A DNA stretch of 37,554 bases from Desulfobacteraceae bacterium UBA5623 (GCA_002424495.1 DIKH01000179.1:1-37554); one strand, 5' to 3'; shown: positions 1-9,035, counted from the stretch's first letter. Notes: generated by a model not told the origin, from the letters alone. Program-made: numbers and translations.

Positions 1-1545
1 GTCCTTTTTATCCATGTGCCGAAATTTTCCGGTTATTACCGGCCTTATGGCGATTACATGACCGTTAACCTTATTCCCATGGGCACATGGCTGCTTGCAG
101 ATATTGCAATACGCGCAGGCTTTAAGACCAGGATCCTCCACCTGGGCCTGGAGTGGATTGAGACACAAGACTTTTCCGCTCTTCCATATATCCAGGGCAA
201 GGATATCCTTTTAGTGGCGATTCCCCTACACTGGCACCAGCAGTCCTATGACGCCATAGAAACCGCCAGGGACATAAAAAAGGCGCGGCCTGAGATATTC
301 ATAGTGGTGGGCGGCTATACTGCAAGTTATTTTCACAAAGAGATAATAGCAAATAATAGCCAGATTGATGCGGTGATCCGCGGTGATGCGGATGTCCCCC
401 TGCCTGCGCTCTTAAAGGCAATAAAAGAGGGTACGGGCCTTGAAGCAGTACCCAACCTGACATGGAGGAAGGATGGCAAGGTTATGGAAAATGCCCTGTC
501 ATATGTCTGCTCGGAAAAGGATCTTGACAGTGCCTCCTACGCCAATCTTGGACTACTGAAAGGCCATAAGGCCTACATGCATTATATGGGCATGCCCTTT
601 GTATGGTCCAAGGGTTTAACCAGGGAACAGAACAGGAAGTACTTTCATCTTGGTCACGACTTGTTTTTTGTCAACGCCGGCAGGGGTTGCCTTGGAAACT
701 GCACATGGTGCGGGGGAGGGGCAAAGGCCCAGCAGGAGATAAACGGCAGACGCGGCGTGATATTCCGATCCCCCGGGAAAGTGGCTGATACCATTTCCGA
801 GGCCACGGAAATCGGCTATGAGATGATCCACCTGTCCTTTGATCCGGGAAAGGAGGCAGAGAGATATTATCTGGAGCTGTTTGGTCTTATCCGTCAACGG
901 AGGATAAAGGTCCTGTGTTATTTTGAATCCTTTGGTCTTCCCTCAGAGCCCTTCCTGAATGCGTTTTCCAAAACCTTCGGACCGGAGGGCTCTGTCATTG
1001 CCATATCGCCTGAGTCAGGGGATGAACAGATAAGACGTCATAACAGGAGTTTTTTCTTCACCAACGAGGACCTGATGGAGAGCATTTATCTCGCCCAGGG
1101 TCTGGGCATAAGGGTGGACCTGTTTTTTTCCATGGGCATACCTGGTGAAACATATTCTGATCTTTCTAGGACCGCCTCTTTTAGGAGACAGATAAAAAAG
1201 AATTTTAAGAATATCGGCAGGATGTGGACTTCCCCCATCACCATGGAGCCTGCCTCCCCCTGGTTTGAGGAGCCTGCCTCCTTTGGCATTGTCTCAGAGC
1301 GCCGGTCTTTTTCCGATTATTACCGTGCAAGCTCCCCTGACGGTAAGGGCCTTGGCTACTATATCCCGGATTTTAAGGGTAACGACCCCGGTATGGATGC
1401 AGACCGGTTTGAAAGGCTGTTATTTGAGGCCAAATGCCGGGATCACTGTTCATTCCATGCCAACCCCAACAAGGCCAGCTCCCCCCTTGAGGGCCGGATA
1501 TACTGTCATTATTTGAACTGGATGACAGGGAGACGACATGGATGA
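1..1545 (+). CDS. B12-binding-type radical SAM protein, 5' partial
   Basis: The reading frame is open from base 1, with a hydrophobic beta-strand-like stretch before the GTG at 16, so the true start lies upstream and the gene is 5' partial. The N-terminal ~200 residues look like a Rossmann-type cobalamin-binding domain (VVGGY strand-turn near residue 96). The radical SAM core follows, with a CxxxCxxC cluster motif at residues 225, 229 and 232 counted from the GTG. A Cys/His-rich tail lies near the C terminus. Relatives are cobalamin-dependent radical SAM methyltransferases and related rearranging enzymes; the substrate cannot be read from the sequence. The stop overlaps the next gene by 8 bases, so it belongs to the operon with the homocitrate-synthase-like and aconitase-like genes and may act on a product or precursor of that pathway (inference). 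The class is secure; the reaction is unknown. Confidence 0.88.
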   Translation, partial: VLFIHVPKFSGYYRPYGDYMTVNLIPMGTWLLADIAIRAGFKTRILHLGLEWIETQDFSALPYIQGKDILLVAIPLHWHQQSYDAIETARDIKKARPEIFIVVGGYTASYFHKEIIANNSQIDAVIRGDADVPLPALLKAIKEGTGLEAVPNLTWRKDGKVMENALSYVCSEKDLDSASYANLGLLKGHKAYMHYMGMPFVWSKGLTREQNRKYFHLGHDLFFVNAGRGCLGNCTWCGGGAKAQQEINGRRGVIFRSPGKVADTISEATEIGYEMIHLSFDPGKEAERYYLELFGLIRQRRIKVLCYFESFGLPSEPFLNAFSKTFGPEGSVIAISPESGDEQIRRHNRSFFFTNEDLMESIYLAQGLGIRVDLFFSMGIPGETYSDLSRTASFRRQIKKNFKNIGRMWTSPITMEPASPWFEEPASFGIVSERRSFSDYYRASSPDGKGLGYYIPDFKGNDPGMDADRFERLLFEAKCRDHCSFHANPNKASSPLEGRIYCHYLNWMTGRRHG

Positions 1546-2716
1546 CATAAAGATCGTTGATGGCACATTAAGGGAAGGGGAACAGACGCCGGGGGTGCTT
1601 TTTACAAGAGATGAAAAGCTTGCAATCGCCCGCGAACTGGATCTGACCGGGGTGAGGCTTCTTGACGTGGGCATGCCTGCTGTTTCCGTTGAGGAGAGGG
1701 AGGCTATTTCTGCTATCGCAGGCGAGGGCCTAAGGGCATCTGTCGGTGTTTCAGTAAGGATGAGGCGAGAGGAGATTATTCAGGCAGCCCATTGCAGCGC
1801 AGACGAGATATTTCTGATCTGTCCCGTCAGTCATCTACACATTGCTGACAGGCTGGGTATTGATGAAAATGGGCTTACAGGGCTTGCGTCAGACATGATT
1901 AAATGCGCTACGGACAATGCCCTTGCGGTCAATCTTGTGGCTGAAGACGCATCACGTGCAGACATCTCCTTTGTAATTGATGTCATTTGCCTGGCGCATG
2001 AGCAGGGCGTAAAAAGTGCATTTATTTGCGATACAGTGGGGATAGGCGAGCCTTTTACCATGAAATCCTCTATGGAACGGGTAAGAGAGGCCATGCCGCA
2101 GGATATGGGCCTGGGTGTTCACTGCCATAATGACCTTGGACTTGCAACGGCAAACACCCTCGCTGCGGTTGAGGCTGGGGCAAAGTTACTGTCTGTAACG
2201 GTAAACGGCATTGGAGAGCGGGCGGGCAATGCACCGCTCCATGAGGTTGCAGTCTCCGTTGAAAAGATCTTCCGCCGAATGCATGGCCTGGACATGCACA
2301 GGCTCTATGGGCTTTCGAGACTGGTGGAGAGGTGCTCCGGCATATTCATCTCCCCCCATACGCCAATAGTCGGGCTTAATGCGTTCCGTCACGAATCAGG
2401 CATACATGTTGACGGCATATTGAAAAACAGTAAGACCTATACAGGCCTTGACCCTGATATCGTAAACCGCATGCCAGCCTTTGTCCTGGGAAAACACACG
2501 GGCGCCCAGACCATAAGGCATATTTTGAGTGATCGCGGTTATGAGGCAAGTGAAGAAGACCTGGCAAAGATCCTGTGCCTGGTTAAGCAAAGGAAGATAG
2601 AAGGGGTCAAAAAACAGATACAGAGAATGTCAAAGGACATGGAGGCCTTTTATGAGCAATGCCTGACCTTTCCAATGGATTCATTCTGGAAGATTGTAGA
2701 AGAGGTGCTTGGTTAA
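1538..2716 (+). CDS. Homocitrate synthase/isopropylmalate synthase family (NifV/AksA-like)
   Basis: Members condense acetyl-CoA with a 2-oxoacid by Claisen chemistry in a TIM barrel. The metal/active-site start motif DGTLREGEQTPGV is at residues 8-20. The metal-binding HCHNDLGLA motif, a GERAGNAPLHE loop and a GKHTG segment in the C-terminal subdomain are all present. At 392 residues it lacks the ~120-residue leucine-regulatory domain of LeuA, so it is closer in build to NifV, AksA or phosphonomethylmalate-type synthases. The ATG at 1538 overlaps the upstream stop by 8 bases, and the next gene starts one base after this stop, so translation is probably coupled. No nif gene is in view, so a FeMo-cofactor role is not supported. 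The actual 2-oxoacid substrate is unknown: homocitrate, an aks-type chain, citramalate or a phosphonate analogue are all possible. Confidence 0.85.
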   Translation: MDDIKIVDGTLREGEQTPGVLFTRDEKLAIARELDLTGVRLLDVGMPAVSVEEREAISAIAGEGLRASVGVSVRMRREEIIQAAHCSADEIFLICPVSHLHIADRLGIDENGLTGLASDMIKCATDNALAVNLVAEDASRADISFVIDVICLAHEQGVKSAFICDTVGIGEPFTMKSSMERVREAMPQDMGLGVHCHNDLGLATANTLAAVEAGAKLLSVTVNGIGERAGNAPLHEVAVSVEKIFRRMHGLDMHRLYGLSRLVERCSGIFISPHTPIVGLNAFRHESGIHVDGILKNSKTYTGLDPDIVNRMPAFVLGKHTGAQTIRHILSDRGYEASEEDLAKILCLVKQRKIEGVKKQIQRMSKDMEAFYEQCLTFPMDSFWKIVEEVLG

Positions 2717-2717
2717 G

Positions 2718-3965
2718 ATGAGTCAAGGGCTTTCATGGGCGATTATTGACCGGCATGCAACCGGTGAAAAAGAAGGAGATTTTCTAAAGGTATCCGTTGA
2801 CTTTGTCCTTTTACACGACCCACTCCTTGCTCTGATTTTGCCGGAGCTAAGGCAGCTTGAAAAAGGGATCTGGGACAAAGAAAAGGTCCTTGTAACAGTG
2901 GACCATTTTGCCCCTCCATCCACAATCGAGCGGGCAGGCATTGTCAGGAATGTCCTGAACTATGTCAGGAGTGAACAGATAAAAAATTACCTTGTCTATC
3001 AGGGGATATGCCATCAGTTGCTTGTTGAAGGGAATTGGATCGGACCGGGGATGATTGTGCTTGGCACTGACTCTCACACCACCACTGCCGGAGCACTGGG
3101 CTGTCTTGCAACAGGCATGGGTTCTACCGACATCCTCTATGCCCTTGTGACGGGAAAGACCTGGCTTAGACCCCCAAAGGCGGTGCGGGTGGATCTTGAT
3201 AAGGCCATGCCCCCTTATATAATGGGCAAAGATGTTATTCTGGATCTCCTGGGTGTAAACGGTGAGGCGGGCTTTGTATATCAGTCCATGGAGTTCTATG
3301 ATAATGATATGACAGTTTCAATGGATGACAGGTTCGCCATCTGTAATATGGTTGTAGAGGGTGGAGCCAAGAACGGGCTCTTTTTTCCGGATGAGATCAC
3401 TCATGCCTTTATGAAACAGAGGGAAGGGGAATATGGAGATTTTTGGCAGGCTCCCGATTATAACCCGGACTATGACAGGACCATTGCGCTTGATCTTTCC
3501 CGCTTGAATCCAAAGGTGGCCTTGCCTTCAAGCCCTGCCAATGTCTGTGACGCTGCGGGCGCTGGTGATGAGGAGATTGACCAGGTATTCATAGGCTCCT
3601 GCACAGGGGGAAGGCTTGAGGACCTGAGGGCTGCCTCCTTGATATTAAAGGGCAAAAGGTTGGCTGCGGGCATGAGGCTGCTCGTTTCACCTGCCTCCCA
3701 GGCAATATACAAAAAGGCCATCATGCATGGCTACATTCAGGATATCATGGATGCAGGAGGCATAATCCTTAACCCAAGCTGCGGGTTGTGCGGGGGCATT
3801 GACAAAGGGATTCTGGCTGCGGGTGAGACATGCCTCAGCACATCCAACAGGAATTTTCAGGGCAGGATGGGAGACCCAGCTTCCCGTGTATATCTTGCTT
3901 CCGCCCTGACCGCCGCGGCCACAGCACTCACAGGCCGGGTCATTGACCCCAGGGAGGTGTTATGA
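2718..3965 (+). CDS. Aconitase-family dehydratase, large subunit (LeuC/homoaconitase-like)
   Basis: This is the catalytic large subunit of a two-subunit [4Fe-4S] hydro-lyase that isomerises a 2-hydroxy-tricarboxylate, like LeuC, HacA or AksD. The substrate/cluster region GTDSHTTTAGALG is present, and all three cluster cysteines are seen: C295 (GSCTGGR) and C355 and C358 (CGLCGG), counted from the ATG at 2718. An in-frame TTG at 2709 would extend it by three residues, but it would sit directly on the GAGGTG Shine-Dalgarno at 2703-2708. The ATG at 2718 has correct spacing and is preferred. The length of 415 residues is normal for the archaeal-type large subunit. The stop overlaps the small-subunit start (ATGA). 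Substrate identity should follow that of the preceding synthase. Confidence 0.88.
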   Translation: MSQGLSWAIIDRHATGEKEGDFLKVSVDFVLLHDPLLALILPELRQLEKGIWDKEKVLVTVDHFAPPSTIERAGIVRNVLNYVRSEQIKNYLVYQGICHQLLVEGNWIGPGMIVLGTDSHTTTAGALGCLATGMGSTDILYALVTGKTWLRPPKAVRVDLDKAMPPYIMGKDVILDLLGVNGEAGFVYQSMEFYDNDMTVSMDDRFAICNMVVEGGAKNGLFFPDEITHAFMKQREGEYGDFWQAPDYNPDYDRTIALDLSRLNPKVALPSSPANVCDAAGAGDEEIDQVFIGSCTGGRLEDLRAASLILKGKRLAAGMRLLVSPASQAIYKKAIMHGYIQDIMDAGGIILNPSCGLCGGIDKGILAAGETCLSTSNRNFQGRMGDPASRVYLASALTAAATALTGRVIDPREVL

Positions 3966-4492
3966 CTGAGACAAACGCCGAAATATCAGGCAGGGTCTGG
4001 CGTCTGGGTGACAATATCAATACAGACATCCTCCATCCCCCTTCCTGCTTCAGCCTGGATGAGAACAAAATCAGAGATGGTATCCATGTGGGCATGAAGC
4101 GACTGGACAGGCAGGAGACAAGCACGTCTTTGGCCGAAAATCTGGTGATAGTAGCAGGCGAAAATTTCGGCTGCGGATCAAGCCGTGAGACATCCGTAAG
4201 GGCACTGTTCTCAATAGGTGTCAGGGCGATTGTTGCAAAGTCATTCGCCAGAATTTTCTACAGAAGCCTTGTAAATCGCGGCATTGCCCCGATTGAATGC
4301 GGCGGAATATGGGACAAGGTAAATGATGGTGATCTGATAACGATTTCCATATCCGGGCAGTGCGTAACCCTTGGCGATGGATTGCGCATCCCCTTTGCCC
4401 CGTTTGATCCGCACATAAAGATGATCCTGGATTGCGGCGGCCTTGTTTCATATCTAAAAAAAGAGCTGGAAGGTCGCAGCCTTGTGGGGTGA
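3962..4492 (+). CDS. Aconitase-family dehydratase, small subunit (LeuD/homoaconitase-like)
   Basis: This is the swivel-domain partner of the large subunit just upstream (4-base ATGA overlap). The GDNINTDIL motif near residues 17-25 and the GCGSSRE signature near residues 65-71 are clear. The length of 176 residues fits the archaeal-type small subunit. The flexible loop that follows the TDIL strand and selects substrate reads SCFS here. In characterised archaeal isopropylmalate isomerase and homoaconitase the corresponding loop begins with Tyr-Leu (YLVY or YLRT types, from memory). In the GSSRE motif the usual following His is replaced by Thr. Both point to a substrate other than isopropylmalate or homocitrate, but that is an inference from an alignment made by eye. 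Confidence 0.86.
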   Translation: MTETNAEISGRVWRLGDNINTDILHPPSCFSLDENKIRDGIHVGMKRLDRQETSTSLAENLVIVAGENFGCGSSRETSVRALFSIGVRAIVAKSFARIFYRSLVNRGIAPIECGGIWDKVNDGDLITISISGQCVTLGDGLRIPFAPFDPHIKMILDCGGLVSYLKKELEGRSLVG

Positions 4493-5732
4493 AGATCGCA
4501 ACAAGGGTAGTGCAAACAGCCGACAAGGAGATGACGTCGGCGATTCCGTGCATGGGGGCAACATACGTGAACGTGAGTATATTGCGTCCCTTAAGGCCGA
4601 CTGGATGCCCGCAATTCTTCTGGGAACATATACTGTTACAACAGCGATAACATATTTTTTCATCGTTGTTTTTTTTAAAGAGCAATTAAAATTTTCCGCC
4701 TTACAGATCGGCATCCTGTTTTCGGTCCAGGCCGTTACAGGAATCCTTGCCTCATTTCCCGCGGGCATGGGAAACGACCGGTTTTCAAGCCGCATGATGA
4801 TCGCAGGCGGGCTGTTTAGCCAGGCCGTGTGTTTCTTTTTGATGAGCGTTGTCACTTCTTTTATTCCTTTTGCCGTTGTCTTTACGGCCTGGTCTTTGTT
4901 CAGTTGGGTATTTCGCCTGAGCATAGATGTCTATTTCCTCAAAACCGACACCAGGGATGCCATTGGCCGCAGGATAGGGTTTTTCCAGGCATGGCGGTTT
5001 GTCGGTATGGCAGTCGGCACTGTCTTTGCCGGATATCTGATCACCGGCCTTGATTTCAAGGTAAGTTTCAGGATCATAGGCCTTGTCTGTCTTGGCCTGT
5101 CATTACTGTCCGGTCTTATGCCTGTTACAGCCACGACACTGGTCAGGCTGTCGGATTACAGGGCGGACTTTGCCAATAAAAGGGTGCTGTTATTTTCCGT
5201 ATGGATGCTCTTATTCGCCACCCATTGGGGAGCGGAGCAGACCAGCTACGGTCTTTTTCTAAGAAAGGCGCTCTGCCTGTCTTTTTCCGGCATGGGTCTG
5301 TATATCAGCGCAGAATATATTATGATTGTTCTGTGCCTGATTTTAATGTCAGGCTCTATCTCAAAAAAAGAAAACTTCAGAAGAATAGCCATATTCGGTC
5401 TTCTGGCCTCAGGCCTGGGACACATGGGGATGATTATCAAACCCACATATGTATCTCTCATCTTCAGGCTGATCCACGGGTTTGGAGACGGTCTTATTAT
5501 CCTGGTCCAATACTATGGAATTTCAAGGCTGTTTTCCATAGAACACCTGGGCGGCGACACCGGTCTGATAAGCCTCGTATTGATGATCGGCTATTGCATA
5601 GGGGCCATGATCTACAGCCCCATAGGAGAAACCTTCGGCTACGGATACCCCCTTTGGATAAGCGGGCTTTTGACGTTACTGTTGATAACGCCCTTGCTCC
5701 GTCTTAGGCCTTTGGCCCGTTCTATTAGGTAA
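4482..5732 (+). CDS. Major facilitator superfamily transporter
   Basis: This 416-residue polytopic inner-membrane protein has about 12 hydrophobic helices and no signal peptide. Helix 1 starts near residue 42 (PAILLGTYTV), and an N-terminal-half loop contains the MFS-like GNDRFSSR turn. The chosen start is TTG at 4482, which overlaps the small-subunit stop by 11 bases and has GGAAGG at 4468-4473 at good spacing. A GTG at 4548 or ATG at 4605 could be used instead, since the first ~40 residues are polar and poorly MFS-like. Its position inside the synthase/dehydratase operon suggests that it exports or imports the pathway's product or precursor (inference). The substrate cannot be predicted. 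Confidence 0.82.
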   Translation: MWGEDRNKGSANSRQGDDVGDSVHGGNIREREYIASLKADWMPAILLGTYTVTTAITYFFIVVFFKEQLKFSALQIGILFSVQAVTGILASFPAGMGNDRFSSRMMIAGGLFSQAVCFFLMSVVTSFIPFAVVFTAWSLFSWVFRLSIDVYFLKTDTRDAIGRRIGFFQAWRFVGMAVGTVFAGYLITGLDFKVSFRIIGLVCLGLSLLSGLMPVTATTLVRLSDYRADFANKRVLLFSVWMLLFATHWGAEQTSYGLFLRKALCLSFSGMGLYISAEYIMIVLCLILMSGSISKKENFRRIAIFGLLASGLGHMGMIIKPTYVSLIFRLIHGFGDGLIILVQYYGISRLFSIEHLGGDTGLISLVLMIGYCIGAMIYSPIGETFGYGYPLWISGLLTLLLITPLLRLRPLARSIR

Positions 5733-5742
5733 TAAAAAAGGT

Positions 5743-7422
5743 ATGTTCCTGCCCAGTTCCCAAAAAGAGATGAGAGCCCTTGGCTGGGATGTGCTTGATA
5801 TCATCCTGATAACGGGCGATACCTATGTTGACTCGCCCTACATTGGTGTGGCTGTTATCGGAAAGACCTTGCTCGCGTCAGGCTACAGGGTGGGCATTAT
5901 TTCACAGCCTGATATTAAGAGCGACAGGGATATCTCAAGGCTTGGAGAGCCAATGCTATTCTGGGGAGTAACCTCCGGGTGCATGGACTCGATGATCGCA
6001 AACTATACGGCAACCACAAAGAGGCGAAAAAGCGATGATCTCACTGCCGGGGGCAGAAACATAAAGCGACCTGATCGCGCAGTGATCGTCTACACCAACC
6101 TGATCCGCAGGTACTTTAAAAATACCAAGCCGATCATTTTAGGCGGCATGGAGGCAAGTCTCCGCCGCATCTCACACTACGATTACTGGTCCGACTCTGT
6201 CCGTCGCTCCATCCTCTTCGATTCCAAGGCGGATATTCTTGTCTACGGAATGGGAGAAGAGACCGTCATAGAGCTTGCAGGCCTTATTAGGAAAGGCGCC
6301 CCTGTCAGTGATGTCCGCGGCATATGCTACATTTCTCGGGAAAAGCCGGAAGGGTTTTCAGCTCTTCCCTCTCATTCTGATGTGGTGCCGGACAAAGGGG
6401 CGTTCAGGGAGATGTTTCAAAAGTTCTATGACAACAGCGACCCGGTAAGCGCAAATGGGTTGTTTCAGAAGCAGGATACCCGCTACCTCATACAAAACCC
6501 GCCTCAGGTATTGCCGACCACGGAGGAACTGGATAATATTTATGAACTCGACTACGAGCGGAATGCACATCCTGACTCCTTAAAGGATGGTCCGGTGCCT
6601 GCCCTTGAAACCATCCGCTTTGCCGTCACCACCCACAGGGGGTGTTACGGCGAATGCAACTTCTGCGCTATAGCAATACATCAGGGACGGACCATCATTG
6701 ATCGGAGCGAGGCATCCATTGTAAGGGAGGTTGAGGGACTGACAAACCACCCGCAATTTAAGGGCATCATTCAGGACGTGGGCGGTCCCACAGCCAATAT
6801 GTACGGCATGGATTGCGAGCGGAAGAAGGTGCGGGGTGCATGCACGCGAAAACGTTGTCTGACACCCTCTGTATGTAAACATCTACCTGTCAGCCACAGC
6901 AGACAGATCGGGCTGCTTAAAAGGCTCAGGCAATTGCCGGGGGTGAAGAAGTTGTTTATAGGCTCGGGCATCCGCCACGACCTTATCCTCCAGGACAAGA
7001 TCTATGGCCAGAGATATCTTGAAGAGATTATCATGCACCACATCTCAGGTCAGCTAAAGACCGCACCGGAACACTCGGAGGATCACATCTTAAGTTTAAT
7101 GGGAAAGCCCAGGGCGAAGACCTTTGAGCAGTTTGTATCGCTCTATCAGAAGACAAACAGGGCGCTTAAGAAAAAGCAGTTTCTGACCTGTTATTTTATT
7201 GCAGCCTACCCGGGCTGCACTGTGGAAGACATGGACAGGTTAAGAGACTTTATCGGTAGAGTGCTGAAGTTCAGACCTGAGCAGATTCAGATCTTCACAC
7301 CAACGCCTTCCTCATTTGCAACCCTGATGTATTACACTGAGGAGACCCCCGCAGGGAAAAGGCTTTTTGTTGAAAAAAATAACAGAAAGAAGGAAATGCA
7401 GAAACGTAAGCTGGTTTTGTAA
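5743..7422 (+). CDS. ygiQ: YgiQ family radical SAM protein
   Basis: The N terminus has the YgiQ pattern (LPSSQKEMRALGWD, then LDIILITGDTYVDSP). A long N-terminal cobalamin-domain-like region follows. The radical SAM cluster CxxxCxxC is at residues 301, 305 and 308 (GCYGECNFC), followed by an IAIHQGR segment. Later family landmarks include QDVGGPTANMYG, a Cys-rich CTRKRCLTPSVC stretch, and KTAPEHSEDH. The family is widespread, but its biochemical role is not established. At 559 residues it is shorter than E. coli YgiQ (about 739) because the C-terminal extension is missing; it ends soon after the FTPTPSS segment and a basic tail. It lies 10 bases after the MFS gene and is probably the last gene of the operon, though its family is usually a housekeeping unit, so linkage to the pathway may be incidental. 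Confidence 0.92.
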   Translation: MFLPSSQKEMRALGWDVLDIILITGDTYVDSPYIGVAVIGKTLLASGYRVGIISQPDIKSDRDISRLGEPMLFWGVTSGCMDSMIANYTATTKRRKSDDLTAGGRNIKRPDRAVIVYTNLIRRYFKNTKPIILGGMEASLRRISHYDYWSDSVRRSILFDSKADILVYGMGEETVIELAGLIRKGAPVSDVRGICYISREKPEGFSALPSHSDVVPDKGAFREMFQKFYDNSDPVSANGLFQKQDTRYLIQNPPQVLPTTEELDNIYELDYERNAHPDSLKDGPVPALETIRFAVTTHRGCYGECNFCAIAIHQGRTIIDRSEASIVREVEGLTNHPQFKGIIQDVGGPTANMYGMDCERKKVRGACTRKRCLTPSVCKHLPVSHSRQIGLLKRLRQLPGVKKLFIGSGIRHDLILQDKIYGQRYLEEIIMHHISGQLKTAPEHSEDHILSLMGKPRAKTFEQFVSLYQKTNRALKKKQFLTCYFIAAYPGCTVEDMDRLRDFIGRVLKFRPEQIQIFTPTPSSFATLMYYTEETPAGKRLFVEKNNRKKEMQKRKLVL

Positions 7423-7438
7423 CCCAGCTTATTGAGGC

Positions 7439-7466
7439 ATGGAAATGTCCTTAGGGAAGTTTCCAT
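7439..7466 (+). terminator. Probable rho-independent terminator of the first operon
   Basis: A perfect inverted repeat, ATGGAAA (7439-7445) against TTTCCAT (7460-7466), encloses a second short pair, TCC/GGA. It is followed by a T-rich stretch at 7470-7474. It lies 17 bases after the ygiQ stop. A second perfect repeat, AAGCTGG/CCAGCTT, spans the stop codon itself at 7408-7430. The T-run is short, so termination strength is uncertain. Confidence 0.5.
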
Positions 7467-7554
7467 TGCTTTTTAGGTTCCCCCTGCTATATGTATATGT
7501 ACCACATGCACAAATCACAACAGCATGTAATGCGCGATCTAAGCGTGACAGACA

Positions 7555-8916
7555 ATGATGACCGATAGCTACAATAAATCCGCCGGCCTCAGCATCCTCA
7601 TCGTGGACGACGAGGCGAACATCCGCAAGACACTCTCAGTCTGCCTGGAGTCGCGCGGGCATCGGGTGACCTCCGTCAGCAATGCGAAAGACGCGCGGAC
7701 GGAAGCGGACCGGCAGGTGTTTGACTTGTCTTTTGTGGATTTGCGTTTGGGAACAGAAAGCGGCCTCGACTTGATCCCGTCTCTTCTTGGCGCATGCCCC
7801 TGGCTCAAGATCGTGGTTATCACGGCCTATGCCTCGGTAGATACCGCAGTGGAAGCGATGCGGCGGGGGGCGACAGACTACATCCCCAAACCTTTCACTC
7901 CCGAGCAGGTGGAACTGGTCACCGGCCGGGTGGCAACGGTCCGGAGCATGGAGCAGCGCATTGCCACCCTGAAAGAGGATCTGGAGAGGCTGCACCCGGA
8001 GGTGTCTTTCTCTTCCCAATATCCTGATATGCAGCGCGCCATGGAGCTAGCCCGGCAAGTGGCTGCATCAGAGGCGGTTGTTTTGCTTCGAGGACCAAGC
8101 GGCACCGGAAAAACCGTGCTGGCCCGCGCCATTCACGGCTGGAGCCGCCGGGCGGATAAACCGCTTGCCATCATTTCCTGCCCGACTCTGAGCCCGCAAC
8201 TTCTCGAAAGCGAGCTCTTTGGTCATGTCAAAGGCGCCTTCACCGGTGCGTTCCGGGACAATCCAGGCCGGGTTGCCGCTTGTGAGGGGGGCACTTTATT
8301 CCTGGACGAGATCGGGGATTTGCCTCCGGCGATTCAACCCAAGCTCCTTCGCTTCATCCAGGATCGTGAATACGAGCGCGTGGGCGATCAGCGGACTAGA
8401 AAGGCCGATGTCCGCATCATTACAGCCACAAATACGGATCTGGACAAGGCTGTAAAGCAAGGTCGGTTCAGAGAAGACCTGTACTATCGGCTGAACGTCA
8501 TCCAGATTGATTTGCCCCCACTGGCTGATCGCCCCGACGACGTGGAAAACCTTGCAAAAGACATGCTGGGTTTTTTCGGCGCGCAGAATCACAAAGTTTT
8601 CAGAGGCCTCAGCCAAGGAGCTGTCAGTGCGTTACGGAATTATTCCTGGCCGGGGAACATCCGCGAACTGCGTAATGTAATCGAGAGGGCCGCCATCCTT
8701 TGTATGACAGATATCGTCGGGATAGAACATCTGCCGGCCTTAATCGCCCTGCGCACCCCCCCTGTTCAACTGGGAGACCACACCTCTTTGGAGGTGATCG
8801 AGGAAAACCATATCCGCCGCGTCATTGCATCCACCAGGTCCCTTCAGGAAGCGGCGGACATCTTGGGCATTGATCAGGCCACACTCTGGCGTAAGCGAAA
8901 ACAATACGGTATCTGA
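7555..8916 (+). CDS. Sigma-54-dependent response regulator (NtrC family), predicted kdp activator
   Basis: This is a three-domain activator of sigma-54 RNA polymerase. The receiver domain has acidic pair D18/D19, phosphoacceptor D62 and K112. The AAA+ domain has Walker A GPSGTGKT at 180-187, the sigma-54 contact loop GAFTGA at 227-232 and Walker B LFLDEIGD. A Fis-type helix-turn-helix lies at the end (LQEAADILGIDQATLWRKRK). Either ATG at 7555 or 7558 could start it. It is followed by dyad repeats and a -24/-12 promoter in front of the histidine kinase and kdpABCD genes, so it very likely controls that operon. Canonical kdp operons are instead controlled by KdpE, an OmpR-type regulator working with sigma-70. 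No promoter was identified for this gene itself. Confidence 0.93.
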   Translation: MMTDSYNKSAGLSILIVDDEANIRKTLSVCLESRGHRVTSVSNAKDARTEADRQVFDLSFVDLRLGTESGLDLIPSLLGACPWLKIVVITAYASVDTAVEAMRRGATDYIPKPFTPEQVELVTGRVATVRSMEQRIATLKEDLERLHPEVSFSSQYPDMQRAMELARQVAASEAVVLLRGPSGTGKTVLARAIHGWSRRADKPLAIISCPTLSPQLLESELFGHVKGAFTGAFRDNPGRVAACEGGTLFLDEIGDLPPAIQPKLLRFIQDREYERVGDQRTRKADVRIITATNTDLDKAVKQGRFREDLYYRLNVIQIDLPPLADRPDDVENLAKDMLGFFGAQNHKVFRGLSQGAVSALRNYSWPGNIRELRNVIERAAILCMTDIVGIEHLPALIALRTPPVQLGDHTSLEVIEENHIRRVIASTRSLQEAADILGIDQATLWRKRKQYGI

Positions 8917-8930
8917 TCAGGCTCATTTCC

Positions 8931-8983
8931 ATGACCTTATATTTTGCAAGGTCATTTCAGGGCCATCCTTGTCTTTCACAAGG
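8931..8983 (+). promoter_or_regulatory. Two dyad enhancer (UAS) sites for the sigma-54 activator
   Basis: The first dyad is ATGACCTT (8931-8938), nine bases, then AAGGTCAT (8948-8955), a perfect 8-base repeat. The second is CCTTGT (8967-8972), five bases, then ACAAGG (8978-8983). The half-sites resemble each other (GCAAGGTCAT and ACAAGGTGAT). The two dyad centres, 8943 and 8975, are 32 bases apart, about three helical turns, so both would face the same side of the DNA. They lie about 119 and 87 bases before the predicted start site near 9062, a typical enhancer distance. Assignment to the upstream regulator is inferred. Confidence 0.68.
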
Positions 8984-9003
8984 TGATCGTCTTGCTATAT
9001 GCC

Positions 9004-9020
9004 CATATCTTATTGATATG
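9004..9020 (+). promoter_or_regulatory. AT-rich dyad, possible IHF bend site
   Basis: CATATC and GATATG form a perfect repeat around five bases. On the minus strand the core reads TATCAATAAGATA, one mismatch from the IHF consensus WATCAANNNNTTR. It is centred about 50 bases upstream of the predicted sigma-54 start, between enhancer and promoter, where IHF commonly bends DNA. The match is short and could be chance. Confidence 0.3.
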
Positions 9021-9035
9021 TCTGAATTAGATGCC

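Noticed and set aside
1538..4492. Calling this the leucine operon (leuA, leuC, leuD)
   Set aside because: The synthase lacks the LeuA regulatory domain, no leuB is in view, and the small-subunit loop is atypical.
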